The position numbers were made by a program, and so were the translations under genes. Of a DNA stretch of 64,000 nucleotides, positions 46,824-55,584 are shown piece by piece. The DNA is from Stenotrophomonas sp. BIO128-Bstrain (GTDB lineage Bacteria; Pseudomonadota; Gammaproteobacteria; Xanthomonadales; Xanthomonadaceae), in contig NZ_CP124620.1 in NCBI RefSeq assembly GCF_030128875.1, positions 3,607,001-3,671,000 on the forward strand, given 5' to 3'. A model generated the notes under the pieces. That model made no database searches. It had not been told where the DNA came from and saw only the letters and a program-made list of their open reading frames with translations. The stretch's first letter is position 1. The number at the start of each line of letters is the position of its first letter.

Positions 46824-47360
46824 CTATTCGGCCTTGCCGGACTGCGGCACGCGCCGCACCTGGGAGAGGTCATAGCCCAGCGCGGCGACCCGGGTCATCG
46901 CCGCCTGGTAGTCCGCGTCGGAGATGGTCGGGGTGCGGGCCATCAGCCACATGTAGTCGCGCTTGCTGCGGCCGACGATGGTCTGTTGGTACTCCGCGTC
47001 CAGGTAGACGATCACGTACTCGGCCTGGATCGGCCAGATGAACTGCATGCCCCAGATGGCGCCACCGGTGCCTTCCTTCACCGTGCCGACCGGGTGCATG
47101 GTCTTGACCGGCGCCTGGAAGCTGCCCTTGCGATAGCGGAAGGTGGTCTGGATGCGGCCATCCGGACGCAGTGCGTAGGATTCCACTGCGTCGAACGCCT
47201 CGCGCTCGGGCCGGCTGGGGATATGCGCGATCACATACCAGTCGCCCATGAAGCGCGGCACGTCCACGTGCGCCACCGGCGGGATCGGACGGGTGTTGCC
47301 ACTGCAGCCGCCGAGCATCATGCCGACAGCCAGCAGGGGAATGAGAGCGCGGATCGACAT
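46824..47360 (-). CDS. blc: Outer-membrane lipocalin (Blc-like lipoprotein)
   Basis: A 178-residue lipoprotein. The lipobox is LGGC (acylated Cys19). The lipocalin GxW motif is in FMGDWYVIAHIPSRPE, and a second conserved strand region is YVIVYLDAEYQ. Blc-type lipocalins bind fatty acids and lysophospholipids and serve in membrane maintenance under stress. ATG at 47360 is preceded by GGAGGAAG. It is 28 bases after a CFA-type methyltransferase gene, fitting the operon's lipid theme. Confidence 0.92.
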   Translation of the reverse strand: MSIRALIPLLAVGMMLGGCSGNTRPIPPVAHVDVPRFMGDWYVIAHIPSRPEREAFDAVESYALRPDGRIQTTFRYRKGSFQAPVKTMHPVGTVKEGTGGAIWGMQFIWPIQAEYVIVYLDAEYQQTIVGRSKRDYMWLMARTPTISDADYQAAMTRVAALGYDLSQVRRVPQSGKAE

Positions 47361-47388
47361 GACGGCTTCCTCCAGGAACGTGGGGTGA

Positions 47389-48462
47389 TCACGGACGGTT
47401 GAACAGGTAATGGGCCACCTGCCACTGCTGGCCCTGCTGATAGCCGAACAGTTCCGCGCAGGCCATCCAGAACATGCGCCAGCGCTGGTGCCACAGTGCG
47501 GCTGAAGCATCGCCGTAGGTCTGGCGCAGCACGGCCATCACCGCCTCTTTCTCGCGATCCTGGTTGGCCAGCCAGTGATTGGCGGTGCGCTCGTAATGGG
47601 TACCGTCGAGCAGCCAGCGCTGCTGCAGCTGCAGGTGCTGCTGGAAGAACAGCAGCGTATCGGCCGCCGGCATCAGGCCACCGGTGAAGAAATGGCGGCC
47701 CATCCAGTTGTCGTCGCCCTCGGTCTCGAACGGGTACATCAGCGTGCGGTGCACGAAGATATGCACGAACAGCTTGCCCTCGGGGCGCAGCCAGCGGTGG
47801 ATGCGCTGCAGCAGCTGCGGGTAGTTGCGCATGTGCTCGAACATCTCGATGGAGACACAGCGGTCGAAGGTCTCCGCATCCAGCATCAGATGGTTCACGT
47901 CACGGGTCAGCACGGTAACGTTGATCAGGCCACGCGTGCGGCACTGGCCCAGGATGTACTCGCGCTGGCTGTTGGAGTTGGAGACAGCAGTGATCTGCGC
48001 GTTCGGGTAGCGCTCGGCCATCCACAGCGTCAGCGACCCCCAGCCGCAGCCCAATTCCAGGATGTGCTGTCCATCGGCCAGCTGCGCGCGCTCGCCGTAC
48101 AACGCGAGCATCGCCTCTTCGGCCTCGTCCAGCGTTTCGCTGCCCGTGGCGTAATAGCAGCTGCTGTACTTCAGGCGCTTGCCCAGGCAGCGATGGAAGA
48201 ACGCGGCCGGCACTTCGTAGTGCTGGCGATTGGCCGCATCCACGTGCAGCGCCACCGCGCTGCTGGCCAGCCCGGCAATACGCGCGGCAAAGCGCTGCGA
48301 CTGGACCTGCTGGCCGCCGGCAAGCTCTTCACGCAGGCGTTGCTCGCACTGGCGGCGGATGCCCAGCCGCAACAGGGCATCGGGCACCAGCCCACGTTCG
48401 GCCAGGCCGGTCAGGCCCGGTGCGTAGTCCGGCAGGGGCAGTTGGTCACTGGCGACATTCAC
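47389..48462 (-). CDS. CFA-type SAM-dependent methyltransferase, second copy
   Basis: A 357-residue methyltransferase of the cyclopropane fatty-acyl-phospholipid synthase group. The SAM motif is ILELGCGWGSLTLWMAERYP and a second conserved patch is SNSNSQREYI. It belongs to the branch found beside DUF1295 proteins rather than true Cfa. It probably methylates an unsaturated acyl chain of a membrane lipid. GTG at 48462 is used because AAGGAG lies 9 bases upstream. It overlaps the DUF1295 gene by 4 bases. Confidence 0.87.
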   Translation of the reverse strand: MNVASDQLPLPDYAPGLTGLAERGLVPDALLRLGIRRQCEQRLREELAGGQQVQSQRFAARIAGLASSAVALHVDAANRQHYEVPAAFFHRCLGKRLKYSSCYYATGSETLDEAEEAMLALYGERAQLADGQHILELGCGWGSLTLWMAERYPNAQITAVSNSNSQREYILGQCRTRGLINVTVLTRDVNHLMLDAETFDRCVSIEMFEHMRNYPQLLQRIHRWLRPEGKLFVHIFVHRTLMYPFETEGDDNWMGRHFFTGGLMPAADTLLFFQQHLQLQQRWLLDGTHYERTANHWLANQDREKEAVMAVLRQTYGDASAALWHQRWRMFWMACAELFGYQQGQQWQVAHYLFNRP

Positions 48463-49256
48463 GGTGAAGACTCCTTGCGGGCATGCGACGAACGGGAGGG
48501 GAACCACGGGAACAGCATCGGCGTGGTGCGCTGGTACTCGCGGTAATCCTCACCGCGCGAGCGCAGCGCCTGCGCCTCGGTGAAGGGAATGCCGCTGACC
48601 CAGCGCAGGAACACGTACATCACCAACGGGCCCGACCACGCCAGCCACCACAGCGGCGACTGCACGGCCAGCAGCACGTAGGTGAACCAGTGCAGCCACT
48701 CGAAGAAATAGTTGGGGTGCCGCGAGTAGCGCCACAGACCGTCACGACAGGTCTTGCCCTTGTTCGCGGGATTCGCGCGGAAGCGCGCCAGCTGGCGGTC
48801 GGCGATGGATTCACCGCTCACGCTCAGCAGCCACATCGCCACTGCCGCGATCAGCCAGCCCCAGCCCTGCGGTTGCGGATTGATCGACACGGCCACGAAC
48901 GGCAGCGCGAACAGCACGATCAGCAGGGCCTGGAACTGGAAGAAGCCGAAGATCTTTCCCTGGTGGCCGTTCCAGTGCCTGCGCAGGTGCTGGTAGCGGC
49001 CATCCTCGGGTTCGCTGCGCACGCGGTGCCACAGGTGCAGCGCCAGGCGTGAACCCCACAGGCCACCCAGTACCGCCAGTGCGATCCGTGGCATCGCCGC
49101 ACCATCGCCGAGCAGGGCCAGCAACAGGGCCGACGCGCCGACGCCCTTGGCCCAGAGCACATCGACCACGCCGATGTTCTGGTGCCGGCGTTGCCACCAC
49201 CAGCCCCAGGTCATGATCACGGCGGCATACAGCCACACCACCCACAGCATCTTCAT
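48459..49256 (-). CDS. DUF1295 domain membrane protein (steroid reductase-like fold)
   Basis: A 265-residue membrane protein with about seven hydrophobic helices. The C-terminal half carries the DUF1295/steroid-5-alpha-reductase motif set (GLWRYSRHPNYFFEWLHW, then RGEDYREYQRTTP). Such proteins use NADPH to reduce double bonds of lipids. In Mycobacterium the related Rv0446c lies in the sigK locus. Here it overlaps both neighbours by 4 bases. A role in reducing an acyl intermediate is inference. Confidence 0.87.
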   Translation of the reverse strand: MKMLWVVWLYAAVIMTWGWWWQRRHQNIGVVDVLWAKGVGASALLLALLGDGAAMPRIALAVLGGLWGSRLALHLWHRVRSEPEDGRYQHLRRHWNGHQGKIFGFFQFQALLIVLFALPFVAVSINPQPQGWGWLIAAVAMWLLSVSGESIADRQLARFRANPANKGKTCRDGLWRYSRHPNYFFEWLHWFTYVLLAVQSPLWWLAWSGPLVMYVFLRWVSGIPFTEAQALRSRGEDYREYQRTTPMLFPWFPSRSSHARKESSP

Positions 49257-49810
49257 CGTGTCTCTCCAGGAGCGAGTGTGGTCAGGGGTGCCGTGCGGCC
49301 CTGCCAATGGCGGGCGCAGGCGGCCAGCAGCGGCAGCGCGACCGCCCAGCCGAGGCCGAGCAGCAGCACGCCGTGCCACTGCGGTGTGGCGAACACCACC
49401 GAGGACCAACCGCGCGCAGCGGACAGATACGCCAGCGGCGCCAGCAGCAGGCCGACCAGCGCGGCGGCAATGAGATGCCGCTGCAGCACCGCGAACGACA
49501 CGGTCAGCGTCATCGCGAAGGCGGCCCACAGGGCCAGAATCCAGACCGGTGCGATCCACGCGCGCTCATTGGCAGCCGCGTAGGTCACCCACCCGGACGC
49601 ACCCGCCAGCCCATCCACGAGCAGGCCGCACCCGATCGCCACCAGCATGAGCCTGAGCTCCACCGACGGCTGCGCCGTCAACGCCAGCTGGCTGCCCACG
49701 TAGGCAGCAGCCGCCACCAACGCCGGCCAGCGCAGACCGTGGCCGGCACCGATCACGGCGTACAGCCACACCAGCTGGTTGCCGATCACGTTGGCCCAGA
49801 ATCGTGTCAC
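49253..49810 (-). CDS. DUF2878 domain membrane protein
   Basis: A 185-residue, five- to six-helix membrane protein of DUF2878 (N terminus RFWANVIGNQLVW). Function is not known. GTG at 49810 is preferred: it begins right after the upstream stop codon (one base between) and places FWANVIGNQLVW at the N terminus; ATG 49828 is an alternative. Its fixed place between the CFA gene and DUF1295 suggests an accessory role in the same lipid pathway. Confidence 0.8.
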   Translation of the reverse strand: MTRFWANVIGNQLVWLYAVIGAGHGLRWPALVAAAAYVGSQLALTAQPSVELRLMLVAIGCGLLVDGLAGASGWVTYAAANERAWIAPVWILALWAAFAMTLTVSFAVLQRHLIAAALVGLLLAPLAYLSAARGWSSVVFATPQWHGVLLLGLGWAVALPLLAACARHWQGRTAPLTTLAPGETR

Positions 49811-49811
49811 T

Positions 49812-51068
49812 TCAGCCTTCCCCGGCAATCAGCGCGGGCCGGTAGCCCGGACGCGCCATCAGCAACTGCGAGACGCCGATGGAGCGCTCCAGGAAGCCCC
49901 CCTCGCAGTAGGCCAGATAGAACTCCCACAGGCGGATGAAGGATGCATCGAAGCCCTGTGCGCGTACCGCGGGCAACTGGGCCAGGAAGCGCTGGCGCCA
50001 GGCACGCAGGGTCAGCGCATAGGACGGGCCGAAATCATGCTGGCCGATCAACTGCAGGTCGCTGCTGCGGGTCTTGGCGGCGACGATCGCGTTGATCGAC
50101 GGAATGAAACTGCCGGGAAACACGAAGCGCTTGATGTAGTCGACGCTGCGCCGGGCCTGCTCGTAGCGCTGGTCTTCGATGGTGATGGCCTGCAGCAGCG
50201 CCAGGCCATCGTCCTTGAGCAACCGGGTGAGCGTGGCGAAGTAGGTGTCCAGGTACTGCGCGCCGATCGCCTCGATCATCTCGATGGAGACCAGCTTGTC
50301 GTACTGGCCCTCCATATCGCGGTAGTCCTTGAGCAGCAGGGTCACCTTGTCCTGCAGCCCGGCCGCCTCCACCCGCTGCCGGGCCAGCGTGTACTGCTCG
50401 ACCGAGATGGTGGTGGTGGTGACGTGGCAACCGATGTGCCGCGCCGCGTACAGCGCGAAGCCGCCCCAGCCGGTGCCGATCTCGACCACGCGATCGGTGG
50501 CGGTGAGCTGCAGCTGCTCGCAGATGCGCGCGAGTTTGCGCTCGGAGGCCGCCTCCAGCGTGTCGTCCGGGCTCGCATACAGCGCCGAGGAGTACATCAG
50601 GTCCGGAGACAGGAACAGCGAGAAAAACGGATTGCCCAGATCGTAGTGCGCCGCGATGTTGCGGCGGCTGCCTTCGCGCGTATTGCGGCGCAGCCGGTTC
50701 CAGCCCTTCAGCAACCAGCCACCGACACGCGCCGGCCCGCCCTCCATGCCATCGAGCAGATCCCGGTTGCGCACCAGCAGCCGCACCAGCGCGACCAGAT
50801 CATCGCAGCGCCAGTCGCCACGGATGTACGCCTCGCCTGCGCCCACACTGCCCTGCGCGGCCACTGCGCGATAGAAGGCCGGGTCATCCACCCAGACCGT
50901 CACCTGTGGCGTGGCCTGTGGATCACCGATCACCACATCACCGAGCGCATCGCGCAGGCGCAGATGGCCGCCACGCAGCGGGGCGAGCTGAGCCAACAGG
51001 CGCCCACGCAGGATCCCTTCAAGGGCGGACGGCTGCGGCAGGGCCACCGCACGGGTCATGTCGTTCAT
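49812..51068 (-). CDS. cfa: Cyclopropane-fatty-acyl-phospholipid synthase
   Basis: A 418-residue SAM-dependent enzyme that transfers a methylene or methyl group to cis-unsaturated acyl chains of phospholipids. An N-terminal lipid-binding domain (about 1-140) is followed by the SAM fold with VVEIGTGWGGFALYAARHIG, then SVEQYTLARQRVEAAG and the substrate segment with IEMIEAIGAQYLDTYF. It matches mycobacterial UfaA1 (Rv0447c) in genomic setting, beside DUF1365 and a FAD oxidoreductase. ATG overlaps the DUF1365 stop by 4 bases. Confidence 0.9.
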   Translation of the reverse strand: MNDMTRAVALPQPSALEGILRGRLLAQLAPLRGGHLRLRDALGDVVIGDPQATPQVTVWVDDPAFYRAVAAQGSVGAGEAYIRGDWRCDDLVALVRLLVRNRDLLDGMEGGPARVGGWLLKGWNRLRRNTREGSRRNIAAHYDLGNPFFSLFLSPDLMYSSALYASPDDTLEAASERKLARICEQLQLTATDRVVEIGTGWGGFALYAARHIGCHVTTTTISVEQYTLARQRVEAAGLQDKVTLLLKDYRDMEGQYDKLVSIEMIEAIGAQYLDTYFATLTRLLKDDGLALLQAITIEDQRYEQARRSVDYIKRFVFPGSFIPSINAIVAAKTRSSDLQLIGQHDFGPSYALTLRAWRQRFLAQLPAVRAQGFDASFIRLWEFYLAYCEGGFLERSIGVSQLLMARPGYRPALIAGEG

Positions 51069-51832
51069 GGGGATTTTCCGGCAAGAGAAGGGTGGTCATG
51101 GACGGGGTTGCGCTTGAGCCACAGGCGCAGCGCCTGCCAGTGGATCGCGGCCACCACCTTGAGGGTCATCAGCGGGTAACGCAGCAGCACGCCCGCCAGG
51201 CCACGACCGGTGAACGGATGGCGCTGCATCACCAGATCGGCATCGAACTGGCACACGCCCTCGCGCCACACCTGCATGTGCACGTGCAGGTCATCGCCCG
51301 GCGCGGTGAAGCGCCAGCGGTACTCGCAGTCCATCTGCATGAAGGGCGAGACGTGGAACTGCTTGTCGAACGACCAGCACAGCGCGCGGCCCTGGGCATC
51401 GGCCTGCGCCACCGGCAGCACGTAGGCGTGGCGCTCCTTCCAGGGCGTGTTGGTGATCTCCGCCACGATGCTGTCCAGCGTCGTGCCGTCGGCGGCGTAG
51501 CAGTAATAGAAGCTCACCGGATTGAACACGTGGCCGGCATACCGCGGATGCGTCAGCAGGCGGATCGGGCCCTGCGGCGCGCGGCCCAGGGCCTGGGTGA
51601 TGCGTTCGCGCACGGCCTCGGCCAGCGGTTGCCCGGGCGCACCGAGATAATCACTGCGGCGGAACTCCACCACGTTGCGGCGGCCCACCGACCATAGCCA
51701 GCGACCCTCGAACAGACGCGGCAGTTCGTCCAGATCCAGCAGCAGCTGCGCGATCGGGTAGCCGAACGCATGCGGGTGCGGCGTGTGCCGCCGGTGGCGC
51801 ATCCAGCCGCGATAGATCGCACTGGCGCTCAT
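51065..51832 (-). CDS. DUF1365 domain-containing protein
   Basis: A 255-residue cytoplasmic protein of DUF1365 (counterpart Rv0448c of Mycobacterium). Recognisable are the N-terminal YRGWMRHRRHTPHPHAFGY, VFNPVSFYYCY and KQFHVSPFMQMDCEYRWRF. It is nearly always found with a COG2907 FAD oxidoreductase and a CFA methyltransferase, as here. No catalytic role has been assigned. It overlaps the oxidoreductase by 4 bases and cfa by 4 bases. Confidence 0.9.
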   Translation of the reverse strand: MSASAIYRGWMRHRRHTPHPHAFGYPIAQLLLDLDELPRLFEGRWLWSVGRRNVVEFRRSDYLGAPGQPLAEAVRERITQALGRAPQGPIRLLTHPRYAGHVFNPVSFYYCYAADGTTLDSIVAEITNTPWKERHAYVLPVAQADAQGRALCWSFDKQFHVSPFMQMDCEYRWRFTAPGDDLHVHMQVWREGVCQFDADLVMQRHPFTGRGLAGVLLRYPLMTLKVVAAIHWQALRLWLKRNPVHDHPSLAGKSP

Positions 51833-53109
51833 GCCGGCAGTGCCTCGGCCAGCGGCCAGTAGGACTCGGCATCCAGCGCCTGCAGCGCATCGACCACACG
51901 GCGGGCGCTACGGATGCCATCCTCGTGGAAACCCCAGCCCCAGTAGGCGCCAGCGAACCAGGTGCGGCGATGGCCCTGGATCTCGGCCCAACGCTGCTGT
52001 GCACGCACCATCGCGTGGTCGTGCACCGGGTGCGCGTACTGCAGGCGGCGCAGCACGCTCGCGGGATCGATCGCGTTGCTGCGGTTGAGCGTGACCACCA
52101 GCGGCGTGGGCGTATCGATGCCCTGCAGCAGGTTCATGCAGTAGCTGACCGTGCACGGCGCCAGCGGATCGCGCGGCACATGCGCATTCCAGGCCGCCCA
52201 AGCCTTGCGGTCACGCGGCAGCAGACTTGCATCGGTATGCAGCACCACCTCGTTGGGCTGGTAGCGGATCGCACCCAGTACCGCGCGCTCGGTGAGATCG
52301 GCATCGGACAGCAAGGCCAGGGCCTGGTCGCTGTGGCAGGCCAGCACCAGCTGGTCGAAGCCTTCCAGCCCGGCAGCGCTGTGCACGCGTACGCCATGCT
52401 CGTGGCGCTCCACGCCGAATACGGGACACTCCAGCCGCTCGCGGACCTGCCAGCGGCTGCGCAGCGCATCGATGTACCGTGTCGAGCCGCCCTGCACCAC
52501 CCGCCACGGCGCGCGCCCGGTCATCTGCAGCATCTGGTGGTTGGCCATGAACTGCACCAGGTAGCGTGCCGGGAAGGCGGCCAGGCTGGCCGTGGGCGAG
52601 GACCACAGCGCCGAGGCCATCGGCAGCAGGTGTTCGTCGATGAAGGTGCGGCCGTAGCGGCCCTTGGCCAGGAATTCGCCCAGCGAGGGGCCATCATCGT
52701 CACGCTCGAGCAGCGCCGGTGCTTCGCGGTAGAACCGGCGCAGATCGCGCAGCATCCCCCAGAAGCGCGGCGAAACCAGATTGCGGCGCTGGCAGAACAG
52801 CGTATCCAGCGAGGTGGCGTTGTACTCCAGCCCAGTGCGCTCGCTGTGCACCGAGAAACTCATGGTGGTCGGCTGCGAGGCGACGCGCAGTTCCTCGAAG
52901 AGCCCGGTGAGCAGCGGATAGTGCGCGGGATTGAACACGATGAAGCCGGTGTCCACCGCGTGCGTGCGGCCGTCGACCTCCACCTCATGCGTGTGGGTGT
53001 GGCCCCCCAGGTAGTCGTTGGCCTCGAACAGCGTCACTTCGTGCTGCTGGCTCAGCCACCACGCACTGGAGAGGCCGGCGATGCCCGATCCGATCACGGC
53101 GATACGCAT
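51829..53109 (-). CDS. FAD-dependent oxidoreductase (COG2907, amine-oxidase fold)
   Basis: A 426-residue flavoprotein with the dinucleotide-binding motif AVIGSGIAGLSSAW at residues 4-17, and EAND marking the ribose-binding acid at the end of the second strand. The remainder has the amine-oxidase/phytoene-desaturase fold. It corresponds to mycobacterial Rv0449c. It could introduce or shift double bonds in methylated acyl chains (inference). Starts one base after the desaturase stop. Confidence 0.9.
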   Translation of the reverse strand: MRIAVIGSGIAGLSSAWWLSQQHEVTLFEANDYLGGHTHTHEVEVDGRTHAVDTGFIVFNPAHYPLLTGLFEELRVASQPTTMSFSVHSERTGLEYNATSLDTLFCQRRNLVSPRFWGMLRDLRRFYREAPALLERDDDGPSLGEFLAKGRYGRTFIDEHLLPMASALWSSPTASLAAFPARYLVQFMANHQMLQMTGRAPWRVVQGGSTRYIDALRSRWQVRERLECPVFGVERHEHGVRVHSAAGLEGFDQLVLACHSDQALALLSDADLTERAVLGAIRYQPNEVVLHTDASLLPRDRKAWAAWNAHVPRDPLAPCTVSYCMNLLQGIDTPTPLVVTLNRSNAIDPASVLRRLQYAHPVHDHAMVRAQQRWAEIQGHRRTWFAGAYWGWGFHEDGIRSARRVVDALQALDAESYWPLAEALPA

Positions 53110-53110
53110 G

Positions 53111-54070
53111 TCAGTGCTCCGCCTTGGCCAGCACCCAGGCCGGCACGGGTTTGAGATCGCGCACCAGGCCCAGCGCGGCCATCGCCCGCAGGCCATACCA
53201 GGTGACATCCACTTCCCACCAGTAGAAGCCCTGGCGCGCGGTGCCCGGGAAGAAATGGTGATTGTTGTGCCAGCCTTCGCCGAACGTCAGCAGGGCGAGC
53301 CACAGGTTGTTGCGGCTGTCATCACCGGTGTTGAAGCGCTGGCGGCCGAAGCGGTGCGCCAGCGAGTTGATCGTCACCGTGGCATGGAACAGCACCACGG
53401 TGGAAATGAAGAATCCCCACACCAGCATCTGCCCGCCGCTGGTGCCCCAGGACGGCGCGATGCGCTCGAGCAGGGCGCCCAGGCCGAACAGGGCAGCGGC
53501 CAGTGCGATCGGCACCAGCGTGTCGAAGCGGTCCAGCCAGCGCAGTTCGGGGTACTTGGCCAGGTCCGGAATGCGCGACCAGTCGGTGCGGAAGCCTTCC
53601 ACGGTGAGGAACCAGCCCATGTGGCTCCACCAGAACCCATGCACCGAGGGCGAGTGCGGATCAGCGGCGGTGTCGGTGTGACGGTGATGGTTGCGATGAT
53701 GCGCGGCCCACCACAGCGGCCCACGCTGCACGCTGGAGGCGCCGATCAGCGCGAAGATGAACTGCACGGTGCGCGACGTGCAGAACGTGCGGTGCGAGAA
53801 GTAGCGATGGTAGAACGCGGTGATCGCGAACATCCGGACCGCGTACAGGGCCAGCGCCACGCCCACCGCGACCCAGGAGACACCTGCCCAGATCACCGCC
53901 AGACAGGCCAGGTGCATCGCCGCGAAGGGGATCGCCCGCACCCAGTCCACGCGCTGCGGCTGGTCCACCGCGGCGGCTGCATCGGCGCTGGTATCGAACC
54001 AACGCCACAGCGTGGCCCAGCGGCGTCGCTGTGCGGTGCGTCCTGCGTCGGGGGTGGGGCTGACCGACAT
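53111..54070 (-). CDS. Acyl-CoA / fatty acid desaturase
   Basis: A 319-residue di-iron membrane desaturase. The three histidine boxes are HRYFSHRTF, HRNHHRHTD and WHNNHHFFP, with four hydrophobic helices between. This is the delta-9 acyl-CoA desaturase type (DesC-like), giving cis-monounsaturated acyl chains, the natural substrate for the downstream CFA enzymes. It is the first gene of the lipid unit, transcribed from its own ECF-type promoter. Confidence 0.93.
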   Translation of the reverse strand: MSVSPTPDAGRTAQRRRWATLWRWFDTSADAAAAVDQPQRVDWVRAIPFAAMHLACLAVIWAGVSWVAVGVALALYAVRMFAITAFYHRYFSHRTFCTSRTVQFIFALIGASSVQRGPLWWAAHHRNHHRHTDTAADPHSPSVHGFWWSHMGWFLTVEGFRTDWSRIPDLAKYPELRWLDRFDTLVPIALAAALFGLGALLERIAPSWGTSGGQMLVWGFFISTVVLFHATVTINSLAHRFGRQRFNTGDDSRNNLWLALLTFGEGWHNNHHFFPGTARQGFYWWEVDVTWYGLRAMAALGLVRDLKPVPAWVLAKAEH

Positions 54071-54096
54071 GAATCGCTTCTCCTGAGGCGTTATCA

Positions 54097-54128
54097 GGAG
54101 ATACGGGAGCCGGCGGCGTTTGGATGCA
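54097..54128 (-). promoter_or_regulatory. ECF-type promoter of the lipid-modification unit
   Basis: On the minus strand, -35 GCATCC (54122-54127) and -10 CGTATC (54100-54105) with a 16-base spacer. The flanking bases extend the match to TGCATCCAAAC and CGTATCTCC. The leader from the -10 element to the desaturase ATG is 29 bases. It is the twin of the element at 56386-56417. Confidence 0.75.
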
Positions 54129-54156
54129 CGGATCCGGAAAATAATTCCGGACGTGC
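54126..54156 (-). terminator. Hairpin after the anti-sigma gene, overlapping the next promoter
   Basis: The stem GCACG-(ga)-TCCGGAA with TTCCGGA-CGTGC (12 bp, 2-base bulge) and a 5-base loop. It follows the anti-sigma stop and overlaps the -35 of the lipid-unit promoter. There is no T-run, so it may be a weak terminator or attenuator. Confidence 0.5.
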
Positions 54157-54160
54157 GCGG

Positions 54161-54946
54161 TTACAGGTTCGCGATGTCGCCCTTGGCGATGATGGGGCCG
54201 GTCGGAATGCCCTGCGGCGCACCGGTGGCCGGCTCGAGCGTGATCGCCAGCACCGAGCCGTTCACAAGCGCATCACGCAGCGCGTCCGGAACGGCAACCG
54301 TGTGCGCGCGATCGATGGAGACCAGACCGAGCGAGCGCGGTGCGCCTCCGGCCGGGATCAGCCACAGCTCCGGCGCGCGTCCGGCGGCATCGGCCGCGGC
54401 CGGCACCGGCACCATCAGCACCTTGCCCTGGGTTTTGTCGACCGAGGCCAGCCAGCCCGGGGTGCCATCGTCGTGCAGCAGCGGCGTGACCGGCCTGGTG
54501 GCCTGCTCCGGCTCGGCCGGCCTCGGCGGCGTGGTGGGTGTGACCGCGACCGGCGTGGACACCGGTTCGGTCGGCGCCAGGTCACGGCGGCTGAACACTG
54601 CCACCAGTGCAAGCGCGGCAGCCAACCCGGTCATGCCCTGCCAGAACCCGGTGCGCTGCCAGAGGCGCGGTGAGCCGGCCGTTGCGGCAGGCCAGCCCAG
54701 CGAGGTGCGGATGCGTGGCCACAGATGCGCAGGCACCGGTTCACTGCCGAGCGATGCGAGCAGGGGCGCGAGGCGGTTCTCCCACTGCGTCACCAACCGT
54801 GCAAAGCCGGGATCGCTGGCGATGCGCCGTTCGGCGCCGGCGCGCTGGGCGGCATCGAGCACCCCAAGCACGTACTCGCCGGCCAGGATGTCGGCGCTCG
54901 GCGGCTCGCCGTCGTCATGCAGATCATGGAGGTCGCGGACGTTCAT
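54161..54946 (-). CDS. RskA-like anti-sigma factor
   Basis: A 261-residue bitopic regulator. The N-terminal cytoplasmic anti-sigma domain (about 1-100; AGEYVLGVLDAAQRAGAERRIASDP, quoted as two motifs AGEYVLGVLDA and RRIASDP) is the RskA/RsgI-type short helical domain. One transmembrane helix lies at about 104-120 and a Pro/Thr-rich linker and periplasmic C-terminal domain follow. No cysteine occurs, so it is not a zinc (ZAS) anti-sigma. It overlaps the sigma gene by 4 bases. Release by regulated proteolysis is expected by analogy. Confidence 0.87.
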   Translation of the reverse strand: MNVRDLHDLHDDGEPPSADILAGEYVLGVLDAAQRAGAERRIASDPGFARLVTQWENRLAPLLASLGSEPVPAHLWPRIRTSLGWPAATAGSPRLWQRTGFWQGMTGLAAALALVAVFSRRDLAPTEPVSTPVAVTPTTPPRPAEPEQATRPVTPLLHDDGTPGWLASVDKTQGKVLMVPVPAAADAAGRAPELWLIPAGGAPRSLGLVSIDRAHTVAVPDALRDALVNGSVLAITLEPATGAPQGIPTGPIIAKGDIANL

Positions 54947-55584
54947 CGTTCCAGGCACACGCGAAGTTGGCCCAGCCCGCGGCGGATCCAGCTTTTCACC
55001 GAGCCCAGCGGCGAGCCGATGCGGCGCGCCAGTTCTTCATAGCTGGCGCCTTCCAGGAAGGCCAGCCGGATCAGGGAGCGACGGCGCGGCTCCAGGGTCT
55101 CCAGACAGTCCTGCAGGCGCTCGTGGTCGGACGCCTGCTCGGCCACCTGGGCCGGCTGCGGCGCGACATCAGGGAGTTCCTCGGCGACGGACAGATCATC
55201 CAGCGCGCGCGGCGGCGCGGCCCGCAGGCGGTCGATCGCGCGGTTGCGGGCCAGCATCGACAGCCAGGTCATGGCCGCCGCCTTGGCGCGGTCGAACTGC
55301 GCCGCCTTGTTCCAGACCGCGGTGAAGACCTCCTGCAGGACCTCTTCGGCATCCCCGCGGTCGCGCAGCACATGCAGGCAGATGGCGAACAGGCGGCCGG
55401 AGGCCAGCTGATAGACCGATTCGAACGCCTGGCGATCCCCGCCGGCGACCCGGGCAAGCAGTTCATCCAGGCGGTGTGATGCGGCGGCGGCGTCCAGCTC
55501 GGGCATTGCAGGCTCAATGTCGATAACGGGCGTATCGGCATCCTCGTTGCTCCCGGCGCCGTCTGCAAGGGGGCGATCAGGCAC
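54943..55584 (-). CDS. ECF RNA polymerase sigma factor (SigK-like)
   Basis: A 213-residue ECF sigma factor. Sigma-2 is at about 48-115 (RQAFESVYQLASGRLFAICL, EEVLQEVFTAVWN, MTWLSMLARNRAIDRLR) and sigma-4 at about 155-208 (LIRLAFLEGASYEELARRIG, GSVKSWIRRGL). Cys160 (LQDCLETL) and Cys210 (LRVCLER) are 50 residues apart, as are the redox-active pair reported for mycobacterial SigK. The gene order and downstream genes match the sigK-rskA locus. It lies in an autoregulated unit with its own ECF-type promoter. Confidence 0.9.
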   Translation of the reverse strand: MPDRPLADGAGSNEDADTPVIDIEPAMPELDAAAASHRLDELLARVAGGDRQAFESVYQLASGRLFAICLHVLRDRGDAEEVLQEVFTAVWNKAAQFDRAKAAAMTWLSMLARNRAIDRLRAAPPRALDDLSVAEELPDVAPQPAQVAEQASDHERLQDCLETLEPRRRSLIRLAFLEGASYEELARRIGSPLGSVKSWIRRGLGQLRVCLER

